64,000 bases of DNA from contig NZ_QWBU01000010.1 in assembly GCF_003432075.1 (NCBI RefSeq), forward strand, positions 1-64,000, read 5' to 3'. Of the stretch, positions 7,917 through 14,531 are shown piece by piece. The position numbers and the translations under genes are program-made. Position 1 is the first letter of the stretch. Every line of letters begins with the position of its first letter. Origin of the DNA: Shinella sp. WSJ-2. Lineage in GTDB: Bacteria; Pseudomonadota; Alphaproteobacteria; Rhizobiales; Rhizobiaceae. The notes under the pieces are model-generated. The model saw only the letters and a program-made list of their open reading frames with translations, did no database searches and had not been told where the DNA came from.

Positions 7917-8914
7917 GGAGAAGCCTGATTGTCCGTCGCCTGGTGAACGGCGATCTCTGGCGTTGCGCCGAATGTGACGTCTTGCGCCAGAAGGTAGGCG
8001 GGGCGGCGTTTCGCTTCGAGGACGGTTTTTCCGATATATTCCCCGAGAAGGCCGAGGAAGATCATCTGGATACCGCCAAAGAAGGAAACGAGCGCAAGCA
8101 CCGAGGAAATGCCGATGCCGCTCGACATGAAGAACAGACGCTCGATGACGATATAGAGACCATAAAGCGAACTGAGACCGGCAATGACGAGGCCCGCCAC
8201 GCCCATCAGCCGCAGCGGTGCGGTGGTGAAGCTGGTCATCGCATCGAAAGACAGGGCCACGAGGCGCCAGGCATTGAAGCTGGAAACGCCGTGCTGGCGC
8301 GGCGGCGGCGTCATCGGCACACCGCGCTGCTGGAAGCCGACCCAGCCGTAAAGCCCTTTCATGAAGCGTTCGCTTTCCGGCAGCTGGCGCAAGGCATTCG
8401 CGAAGCGCCGGCTGATCAGCCGGAAGTCGCCGGCATTCTGTGTGATGTCGAAGCGCGTGCCGCGATTGATGATCCAGTAGAAGCCGCCGGTCAGGGCGGA
8501 TTTCAGCCAGCCTTCGGAGACGCGGCGGTCTTCTTTGTACGCATAGACGCTGTCGATGCCCTCCGCACGCCAGATGCGCACGAGATCGAGGACAAGTTCG
8601 GGCGGATGCTGAAGATCGGCGTCCATCATCACGATCGCATCCACATCCGCTGCCGCTTCGATGCCGGCGGAGAGCGCAGCCTCCTTGCCGAAATTGCGGG
8701 AGAACTGCAGCAGGCGCACGGCCCTACCCAGGAAGTCGGTTCGTGCGAGCAGGTCAAAACTGCCATCGCGGCTGCCGTCGTCGATGAAGACATATGAGGT
8801 CGTCACACCGTGCTCGTCCCGAAGACGGCCGGCGATGAGGTTCAGCCTCTCCACGAGAGCCGTCAGGTTTTCCGCCTCGTTATAGATCGGAACGACGATC
8901 GCGATGGTGCTCAT
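7913..8914 (-). CDS. GT2 polyprenyl-phosphate glycosyltransferase (GtrB/ArnC/FlmF2 type)
   Basis: A 333-residue enzyme with an N-terminal GT-A domain (IAIVVPIYNEAENL, DDGSRDGS, and the MMDADLQHPPEL metal-binding DXD region) and two C-terminal membrane helices (about 230-300), the architecture of DPM1-like GtrB and ArnC proteins. Such enzymes transfer a sugar from a nucleotide donor to undecaprenyl phosphate on the cytoplasmic side. The start at 8914 is chosen because its ATG overlaps the GtrA stop (ATGA) and gives MSTIAIVVPIYNE; the longer open frame to 9100 only overlaps GtrA. The product would be flipped by GtrA and used by the GT39 protein. Sugar identity is unknown, but the deacetylase suggests an N-acetylhexosamine. 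Confidence 0.85.
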   Translation of the reverse strand: MSTIAIVVPIYNEAENLTALVERLNLIAGRLRDEHGVTTSYVFIDDGSRDGSFDLLARTDFLGRAVRLLQFSRNFGKEAALSAGIEAAADVDAIVMMDADLQHPPELVLDLVRIWRAEGIDSVYAYKEDRRVSEGWLKSALTGGFYWIINRGTRFDITQNAGDFRLISRRFANALRQLPESERFMKGLYGWVGFQQRGVPMTPPPRQHGVSSFNAWRLVALSFDAMTSFTTAPLRLMGVAGLVIAGLSSLYGLYIVIERLFFMSSGIGISSVLALVSFFGGIQMIFLGLLGEYIGKTVLEAKRRPAYLLAQDVTFGATPEIAVHQATDNQASP

Positions 8915-9363
8915 TCGCTTCCCTTCAGGAAGATTAACATGGACGAGACGGCGAAATTGAACACCGAGACGATGACGATGACGACGGCAAGGGCGATGGG
9001 AAGCGGAACGTCGGCGAGAACGAAAGCGTGCAGCAGAAGGGCGCGCAGAGCAAAAACCACGACGGCCAGAAGCAGGAAGCGAATGTAGCGCCGCTGCCAT
9101 CCCGCCTTGCTGCCGGGAAAGGTGATTTTTTCATGATAGGCGAAGACGACCGAGGCACTGACGGCCATGGAGAGGGCGAGCGCCACGCTTGGCGAGACAC
9201 CCATGAGGGAACTCAGGAGCAGCGTTGCCACATAGTCAATCACCGCCCCGATGAGCGAGCCGCCCCCGAAGGTGAGAAAACGCTTTGCCAGCGATATATA
9301 GGGCGTAAGTGCTGCCATCGTCGACGAAAAAGGCGCCGTCACATGCGCGATCGGCCAATGCAT
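8911..9363 (-). CDS. GtrA-family membrane protein (putative lipid-linked sugar flippase)
   Basis: A 150-residue protein with four predicted transmembrane helices, of GtrA/DPMS2-like length. Typical features are FGGGSLIGAVIDY in helix 1 and FAYHEKITF between helices 2 and 3, with NF in the last helix. GtrA proteins are thought to flip polyprenyl-phosphate sugars made by the partner GT2 enzyme, or to anchor that enzyme. It is the first gene of the minus-strand operon and its stop overlaps the GT2 start. The start is uncertain: Met1 (9363) has no good Shine-Dalgarno sequence, and an internal Met at 9318 would give 135 residues and still keep all helices. Confidence 0.8.
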   Translation of the reverse strand: MHWPIAHVTAPFSSTMAALTPYISLAKRFLTFGGGSLIGAVIDYVATLLLSSLMGVSPSVALALSMAVSASVVFAYHEKITFPGSKAGWQRRYIRFLLLAVVVFALRALLLHAFVLADVPLPIALAVVIVIVSVFNFAVSSMLIFLKGSE

Positions 9364-9492
9364 GGGTTCTTACAGCATTCCGCGCGGATTGCCATGGCTT
9401 CCTGTGGACGGCTGCCCGTTCGGCTCGTCGGGTGCGTTTTGGTAACCATATCTTCAAGAGATCGTCGCACTGTCCTGCCCAGGAGATTGGGT

Positions 9493-10116
9493 ATGGCGAA
9501 GAAGACGACGAGACGGAAAAAAACGACGGGTGCGAAGCGGGCATCGCCCGCCACGCGGCATGGCGGCATGGCACATTGGTATGTGCTGGGTGCGGCGGTG
9601 ATCGGCGGGATTGTTTACATGGATTATCGCGGGCCGGGACCGGAGCCTGCAGCGACCGGCATTCGTACGGCTTCCATCGAACGCACGGAAAAGAAGGCCG
9701 AGCGCGAGGCGGTGCAGGTCAAGCCGAAACAGCGGCCCTCACAGCTTGAAGAACTGGCGCTTCCTGCCGCCGAAAAGCTGCCGGCCTTTTCCGGAAAGTG
9801 GTTCATCTGCACCACGCAGACCGATTATTGCGTGCTCGACGGCAGCACGATCCTCTATGCCGGCCGGAAGGTGCGGCTTGCCGATATCGACGCGCCGGCC
9901 ATTGCGGAGGCGAAATGCGATGCGGAGCGCTCACGCGGCGGCGATGCAAAGCTGCGCCTGCGGGAAATCTTGAGCGAGGGCGACGTCTCGCTTGTCGCAG
10001 CCCAGGGCGAGGGAAGACATCTCGTGATGCGCGACGGCCGATCGATCGGCCAGCGGCTCGTTCAGGAGGGCTTTGCCCGGTCGTGGACGGGACGGCATCA
10101 ATCCTGGTGCGGCTGA
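9493..10116 (+). CDS. Membrane-anchored SNase-like (thermonuclease family) protein, active site degenerate
   Basis: A 207-residue protein: a Lys/Arg-rich N-terminus (residues 1-22), one transmembrane segment (about 27-43, HWYVLGAAVIGGIVYM), a Pro/Glu/Lys linker, and a C-terminal OB-fold domain resembling staphylococcal nuclease. The domain shows VLDGSTI, KVRLADIDAP and VMRDGRSIGQRLVQEGFAR at family positions. Active nucleases usually have DGDT and an acidic residue after DAP; here these read DGST and DAPAI, so catalysis is doubtful. AGGAG precedes the ATG at 9493. The larger open frame upstream runs antisense through gtrA and is not coding. The protein would face the periplasm. Function unknown; a binding role is possible. 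Confidence 0.65.
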   Translation: MAKKTTRRKKTTGAKRASPATRHGGMAHWYVLGAAVIGGIVYMDYRGPGPEPAATGIRTASIERTEKKAEREAVQVKPKQRPSQLEELALPAAEKLPAFSGKWFICTTQTDYCVLDGSTILYAGRKVRLADIDAPAIAEAKCDAERSRGGDAKLRLREILSEGDVSLVAAQGEGRHLVMRDGRSIGQRLVQEGFARSWTGRHQSWCG

Positions 10117-10223
10117 CATTCTTCCTTGCGAACGATGTGTCTTTCCGGCACAAGCCATGCGCAAGCCTGCGTCGCTATGGTTTGCGTCAACCGGGATGGT
10201 GCCGGCTGAAAAAGGACAATGAT

Positions 10224-10385
10224 ATGTCGAACGACCTCGAGCGCTATAGCGATCCTGACAATGCTACGGTCGCGCTTTTCCTTCTCGAAAACGATGCAGA
10301 CGAACTGACGGACATTCTGGTGGCTGCACTGGATGAAGCCTTCCGCATTCTCGATGACCAAGCGTCGCCTTCGACTTTCCACTGA
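10224..10385 (+). CDS. Small acidic protein, 53 aa
   Basis: A 53-residue soluble protein starting MSNDLERYSD, with AAAGGA at Shine-Dalgarno distance. It is rich in Asp/Glu and Leu (FLLENDADELTDILVAALDEAF), compatible with one amphipathic helix, and has no signal peptide or Cys. A clean terminator follows directly, which supports it as a real transcription unit. It does not match a family I can name. It may belong with the preceding nuclease-like gene (107 bp upstream), but the gap and separate ribosome-binding site leave that open. Confidence 0.6.
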   Translation: MSNDLERYSDPDNATVALFLLENDADELTDILVAALDEAFRILDDQASPSTFH

Positions 10386-10398
10386 TCGCTGAAACGAA

Positions 10399-10427
10399 AG
10401 AGGGCCCCCAGAGGCCCTCTCGCTTTT
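10399..10427. terminator. Bidirectional terminator between convergent genes
   Basis: An 8-bp stem (AGAGGGCC / GGCCCTCT) is followed by CGCTTTT on the plus strand and TTCGTTTC on the minus strand. It serves the 53-aa gene and the minus-strand FAH-family gene. Confidence 0.8.
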
Positions 10428-10437
10428 GAGGCTGCGT

Positions 10438-11277
10438 TCAGCCGGCGGCCACGATCTGGCGCTGCGTGCCGAGGCCGGCAATGGACACTTCCATGCGGTC
10501 GCCCGGCTTCAGATAACGCGGCGGCTTCATGCCCATGCCGACGCCGGGCGGCGTGCCCGTCGTGATGACGTCACCGGGCTCCAGGATCATGAACTGCGAG
10601 ATGTAGTGCACGAGGAACGGCACCTTGAAGACCATGGTGCTCGACGAACCGTTCTGCACCAGTTTGCCGTTGACGCTCAGCGTCATCGCAAGATCGGATG
10701 TATCCACCTCGTCTTCCGTCACCAGCCAGGGGCCGATCGGGCCGAAGGTCGGGCAACCCTTGCCCTTGGTCCACTGGCCGCCACGCTCGATCTGGTAGGC
10801 GCGCTCGGAAATATCGTTGCAGACGCAGTAGCCGGCCACGTAGTTCAGGGCATCGGCCTCCGAGACGTAGGAAGCGCGCTCGCCAATGACGACCGCAAGT
10901 TCGACTTCCCAGTCGGTCTTTTCCGAGCCGCGCGGAATGAGGATCGTATCGTCGGGGCCACCGATGCAGGAGGGGGCCTTGTTGAACAGCACGGGCTCGG
11001 CCGGCACCGCCATGCCGCTTTCGGCGGCGTGGTCTGCATAGTTCAGGCCGACGGCGATGAAGTTGCCGACGCGGCCGACGCAGGCGCCGTAGCGGCTGCC
11101 TTCCGGCGCAAGCGGCAGGCTTGCCGGATCAAGCGCGCGCAGGCGCTCGCGGCCCGCGCGGCTCAGCACATCGCCGGAAATATCCGCGACGACGCCTGAG
11201 AGGTCGCGGATCTTCCCATCCGCATCGATCAGTCCGGGCTTTTCCGCGCCCGCCGCGCCAAAGCGCACCAGTTTCAT
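10438..11277 (-). CDS. Fumarylacetoacetate hydrolase (FAH) family protein
   Basis: A 279-residue member of the FAH superfamily (Mg/Mn-dependent C-C hydrolases, decarboxylases and isomerases such as 2-hydroxyhepta-2,4-diene-1,7-dioate isomerase or acylpyruvate hydrolase). The C-terminal domain shows the metal-binding set: GLNYADHA, the EVELAVVIG acidic pair, and NDISERAYQ, with TGTPPGVGMG near the end. The start at 11277 (MKLVRFG) is preferred over 11289 because GGAGGA lies just before it. It is divergent from a GntR-family gene with a perfect palindrome between them, so the regulator probably controls it. The substrate, likely an acylpyruvate or ring-cleavage product, cannot be named. Confidence 0.85.
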   Translation of the reverse strand: MKLVRFGAAGAEKPGLIDADGKIRDLSGVVADISGDVLSRAGRERLRALDPASLPLAPEGSRYGACVGRVGNFIAVGLNYADHAAESGMAVPAEPVLFNKAPSCIGGPDDTILIPRGSEKTDWEVELAVVIGERASYVSEADALNYVAGYCVCNDISERAYQIERGGQWTKGKGCPTFGPIGPWLVTEDEVDTSDLAMTLSVNGKLVQNGSSSTMVFKVPFLVHYISQFMILEPGDVITTGTPPGVGMGMKPPRYLKPGDRMEVSIAGLGTQRQIVAAG

Positions 11278-11366
11278 GCTGTCCTCCATTCAAATGCCGG
11301 CCTTTGTGGCCGGTGTGACCGATTTCGGTTGCAGGCACCATCTATCCGGTTTTACATAGAGTCAAC

Positions 11367-11380
11367 GATTTTCGAAAATC
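11367..11380. promoter_or_regulatory. Palindromic operator candidate between FAH and GntR genes
   Basis: The sequence GATTTTCGAAAATC is a perfect 14-bp palindrome in the 118-bp divergent gap. A TTGACT motif on the minus strand (11360-11365) lies immediately next to it and could be the -35 box of the FAH gene. GntR-family dimers usually bind such dyads near their own promoter, so this is the likely operator; binding is inferred. Confidence 0.5.
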
Positions 11381-11395
11381 CGTTCTATTTTATAA

Positions 11396-12079
11396 GTGAG
11401 CGACATGGAGCAGAAGCGCACGAGTGGCCGCACGCTGGCAGGCGATGCCTATGATGCAATCCGTCAGGCGATCGGCGTGGGGACCTTCAAGCCGGGAGAC
11501 CGGCTGCGCTTTGCCGATCTTCAGGCACTCTGCAACATGAGCGTGACCCCAGTGCGCGAGGCCTTGGCCCGATTGACGGCGGAAGGGTTCACGCTGCTCG
11601 ACGACCACCGTGGCTACAGTGTCGCGCCGCTGTCGCTGGCCGAACTGCGCGATGTCACGGCGACGCGCCAGCTCTGCGAGGGTGAGGCGCTCAGGCTATC
11701 GGTGCTGAAGGGGGATGCGGACTGGGAGGCAAGGCTGATCGCCGCGCACCACCTGATGGCGCGCATCCCGCAGGTGCGGGACGATCTGCCCTCGGCCATG
11801 CGGGAGGACTGGGAGGCGCGGCATGCGGCCTTCCATGCAGCGCTGGTTTCGGCCTGCGGCTCGCCGATCCTCCTGGAACTCTGTGAGAAGCTGTTTTCGC
11901 GAGCGGATCGCTACCGACGCCTGTCCGTCAGCTTGAACGGTGGGGCGCGGGATGTCGCCGGCGAACATCGCCGGCTGATGGAGCTTGCGCTGGCGCGCGA
12001 TGCGGAAGGGGCCGCACGGGCCCTTCGCGAGCACTACGGCCAGACGGCCGCAGCGCTCGAAGGGTTCTTTTCAGTCTGA
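11396..12079 (+). CDS. GntR-family transcriptional regulator (FCD domain)
   Basis: A 227-residue regulator with an N-terminal winged helix-turn-helix (about 12-78: AYDAIRQAIGVGTFKPGDRL, recognition region SVTPVREALARL) and a C-terminal FCD all-helical ligand domain with the conserved Asp/His metal- or acid-binding residues (RHAAFHAAL, GEHRRL). Members of this FadR subgroup sense organic acids and repress catabolic genes. The frame starts with GTG at 11396; the ATG at 11405 gives an almost identical protein and is equally plausible. It is divergent from the FAH-family hydrolase, its likely target. It ends 1 nt from the end of the convergent outer-membrane factor gene, with no terminator between them. 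Confidence 0.9.
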   Translation: MSDMEQKRTSGRTLAGDAYDAIRQAIGVGTFKPGDRLRFADLQALCNMSVTPVREALARLTAEGFTLLDDHRGYSVAPLSLAELRDVTATRQLCEGEALRLSVLKGDADWEARLIAAHHLMARIPQVRDDLPSAMREDWEARHAAFHAALVSACGSPILLELCEKLFSRADRYRRLSVSLNGGARDVAGEHRRLMELALARDAEGAARALREHYGQTAAALEGFFSV

Positions 12080-12080
12080 G

Positions 12081-13511
12081 TTATTTGGTGGCCACGACGG
12101 CCGGGGTGCCGATCGCCGAGCCGCCGCCGATGGCGACATTCAGCGAGACATAGTCGCGGGCGAGCTGGCGGATCGCCGAAGCGAGCGACAGGCGGGCGGT
12201 TGCGACGTTGCGTTCGGCATCGAGAACGTCGAGAATGGTGCTGGCGCCGCCGCGATAGCTTTCGCGGGCAAGGTTCAGCGTCTGCTCGTAGGAATTCACG
12301 ACCTTGCGCAGGGCGGCGACCGTCTGGCCGTCGCGGATCAGCGCGGTCTGGGCGTTTTCCACTTCCTCGACAGCGTTCAGCACCGTCGATTTCCAGTTCA
12401 GATACTGCTGCTCGGCTTCCGAGCGGGCGATCTTGACCTGCGCTTTGAGCGCGCCGCCATTGAAGATCGGCAGCGAGAGCGACGGGCCGAAGGACCAGCT
12501 GGTGAGATTGCCGGCAACCGGGTTGAAGTTGCGCGTTGCGCCGATCGAGCCGCCGAGCTGAATGCTCGGATAGAGATCGGCTTCCGCCACGCCGATCGCT
12601 GCCGTCGCGGCCTGCAGGCGGCGCTCGGCCGCGCGGATGTCCGGACGGTTGCGGATCAGGTCAGCCGGAACGCCGGTGCGCGTGGCGTAACGCGGCATCG
12701 GCTGAGACGAGCCCTTGATCAGGCTGGACGTGATCGTGGCGGCGGGAACGCCGAGAAGAGTCGCGATATGGTTGGCCGACTGGTGGAAGCCGGTTTCCAG
12801 CGCCGGCAGATCGGCGAGCGTCTGGTTGACGAGGCCTTCGGTCTGCAGCACGTCGAGGCTGGAGGCGGCACCCGCTTCCTTGATCTCGTTGGTCAGCTTG
12901 AGGCTTTCGCGGCGGGACTGAAGGTTCTTGCGCGAGAGCGCCAGGGCTTCCTGATAGTAACGCGCATTGATGTAGCTCGACACGAGGTCCGAGAGATAGG
13001 CGAGGCGCGCGACATTGACGTCGTCATAAGCAGCGTCGAGCGAGGCGTTCGCGGCTTCCTTCTGGCGGCGGTACTGGCCGAAGAAATCGAGCAGCCAAGA
13101 AGCGCTAAGGCCGGCACTGATGGATTTTGATTCGGAATGATCACTGGTGGTTGTGCGGCGCAGATAGCTGCCGTCCCGACCGCTGACATTGCCCTCCGCC
13201 GACGCGCCAAGGCTCGGCAGAGCGCCGGCGCCGGCAACGATGACGTTCGCTTCGGCCGCGTCGATGCGCTCGAGCGCCTGCAGGACTGTCAGGTTTTCGT
13301 TCATGCCCTGATGGACGAGATCATTGAGGCGCTTATCGCGGAAGGACTCCCACCACGGATTGAGCGTCACGTTATCGGCACTCGCGGATTTGCTCTCCGA
13401 GAATTTGGCCGGGAGTGCGGTTTCAGGCTTCTGGTAGTCGGGCCCGACAACGCAGCCCGAAAGGAGGAGCATGCTCAGGGGAAAAAGCGTCCTGGTGAAA
13501 TTCATGATCAT
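12081..13511 (-). CDS. RND efflux outer-membrane factor lipoprotein (NodT/OprM family)
   Basis: A 476-residue TolC-like outer-membrane factor. The lipobox LLLSGC within the first 20 residues predicts a lipid-anchored Cys, followed by the family N-terminus VVGPDYQKPE and LNPWWESFRD. Two structural repeats end in the typical RNRPDIRAAERRLQAATAAIG and GGASTILDVLDAERN segments. These proteins form trimeric exit ducts for RND or ABC efflux systems. No inner-membrane permease or adaptor is adjacent, so it is an orphan that may serve one or both RND systems at 21-26 and 52-57 kb, neither of which has its own outer-membrane gene. Translation may begin at Met1 or Met3 (13505). Confidence 0.9.
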   Translation of the reverse strand: MIMNFTRTLFPLSMLLLSGCVVGPDYQKPETALPAKFSESKSASADNVTLNPWWESFRDKRLNDLVHQGMNENLTVLQALERIDAAEANVIVAGAGALPSLGASAEGNVSGRDGSYLRRTTTSDHSESKSISAGLSASWLLDFFGQYRRQKEAANASLDAAYDDVNVARLAYLSDLVSSYINARYYQEALALSRKNLQSRRESLKLTNEIKEAGAASSLDVLQTEGLVNQTLADLPALETGFHQSANHIATLLGVPAATITSSLIKGSSQPMPRYATRTGVPADLIRNRPDIRAAERRLQAATAAIGVAEADLYPSIQLGGSIGATRNFNPVAGNLTSWSFGPSLSLPIFNGGALKAQVKIARSEAEQQYLNWKSTVLNAVEEVENAQTALIRDGQTVAALRKVVNSYEQTLNLARESYRGGASTILDVLDAERNVATARLSLASAIRQLARDYVSLNVAIGGGSAIGTPAVVATK

Positions 13512-13872
13512 ATCCTGCCGGCCTTACGCCACACTTAACGGAACATATTTGCGATTCACTCTTTATTCATGTTTGGACCGCAGATCGAGTCCCTCACAAA
13601 AAAAGAATGGTCCCACAGCGTTTTTTCCCCGCTTCCGTGGCCGGGTGTGTCTGTGGCGCAACTGGAGCATTTGCCCCAAGCAAGAAAGTGTGCGCGTTCT
13701 GCGAAAGCGGCTATTTCGTGCTGCGCTGCAGGGTTGCGCCTCGGTATTTCCTAGGAATGTCCCTTCTTGCGACATATTTTCCTGAAAAATGCTGCAAGAG
13801 CGAACATTATTTTGTGATTCGAATTGTCACACAAATCCGGCAGCAATTTATTCCAAAATTCTACGGATTCCA
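13512..13872. other. Intergenic stretch without a supported gene
   Basis: This holds the upstream region of the outer-membrane factor gene and an A+T-richer segment (about 13790-13870). Open frames on both strands here have poor composition and no ribosome-binding site. I see no repeat or named RNA. Confidence 0.4.
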
Positions 13873-13901
13873 TTGACATCAGGAGGAGACCGTATTATCT
13901 G
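13873..13901 (+). promoter_or_regulatory. Sigma-70-type promoter candidate
   Basis: TTGACA (13873-13878), a 17-bp spacer and TATCTG (13896-13901) face the small genes at 13995 and 14158. The match is visual only. A CTGACGC/GCGTCAG hairpin (13948-13972) would lie in the transcript leader. Confidence 0.35.
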
Positions 13902-13994
13902 TTGCAGCATCGCATGAGGGCCGCATGCGTTTTGTTTCGGTCCAATCCTGACGCGTCCTTTTTTAGCGTCAGCGCCAACCAGAGGGAGTGTGAC

Positions 13995-14087
13995 ATGTTC
14001 CATATCAACTACATCGCCTCCGCGTGTGTGGCGTGCTCCTGTCGTGAAGCGATTACCGGGAAAACATCGACGCTCCGTCGAATGTAA
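13995..14087 (+). CDS. Putative Cys-rich 30-aa small ORF or leader peptide
   Basis: The ATG at 13995 is preceded by AGGGAG at suitable distance and opens a 30-codon frame with three Cys close together (ACVACSC). It lies downstream of a promoter-like TTGACA...TATCTG and a leader hairpin, and 70 bp before the 71-aa gene. It could be a regulatory leader peptide, a small protein or chance. There is no homology evidence. Confidence 0.25.
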   Translation: MFHINYIASACVACSCREAITGKTSTLRRM

Positions 14088-14157
14088 TCTGAAATTCCCT
14101 CTTCGATTTTAGCGCAAATGAAAATTGGCTGTGCCTCTGGGTGCGGCAGGAGTTGTT

Positions 14158-14373
14158 ATGCAAAAGCAGGTTATCGAAATCGGTGGAGAAGCTTTGGGCG
14201 TCGTCGTTCCCGATGAGGATCGACTGAAGTTTGTGGCTGTCAAATATTCGGTATGGGATCTCGATTCGCAGCGCTTCTCCTCGGCAGACGAGGTGCGCGC
14301 GGCGATCCGGCGTCTCCTCAACGATCCGTCCGCCGCACAGCGGGCGGTGAACCCGGCCAATGTTGCGGCCTGA
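14158..14373 (+). CDS. Conserved-looking small protein, 71 aa
   Basis: A 71-residue soluble protein starting MQKQVIEIGGEALG, with AGGAG 6 nt upstream. This rules out the TTG-initiated longer frame from 14125. It has a compact beta-rich first half (VVVPDEDRLKFVAVKYSVWDLD) and a helical second half (SSADEVRAAIRRLLND), so it looks like a folded domain rather than random sequence. I do not recognise the family; proteins of this size and shape are listed as hypothetical in rhizobia. A terminator follows, making it the likely end of a short unit that begins near 13900. Confidence 0.65.
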   Translation: MQKQVIEIGGEALGVVVPDEDRLKFVAVKYSVWDLDSQRFSSADEVRAAIRRLLNDPSAAQRAVNPANVAA

Positions 14374-14417
14374 ACCCCTAATTCTCACGAATCGGCACCG
14401 TTTCGTGCTGGTTGACG

Positions 14418-14451
14418 ACGGGCCTTGCTTTGTGCAGGGCCCGTTTCTTTT
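14418..14451 (+). terminator. Rho-independent terminator
   Basis: A 7-bp stem (ACGGGCC / GGCCCGT) with a 13-nt loop is followed by TTCTTTTT. It follows the 71-aa gene. Confidence 0.8.
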
Positions 14452-14531
14452 TGTGAACAATCCATTCACCGGACGCCGGCTGGCGCGGGGTGCGGAATTT
14501 TGATTGGGTACCTCTCGAAAGGAGGTGCCCC

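Noticed and set aside
9028-9492. N-terminal extension of the nuclease-like protein
   Set aside because: It runs antisense through gtrA; AGGAG before 9493 marks the real start.
11985-13130. Plus-strand 381-codon open frame
   Set aside because: Antisense to the outer-membrane factor gene; no ribosome-binding site or domain.
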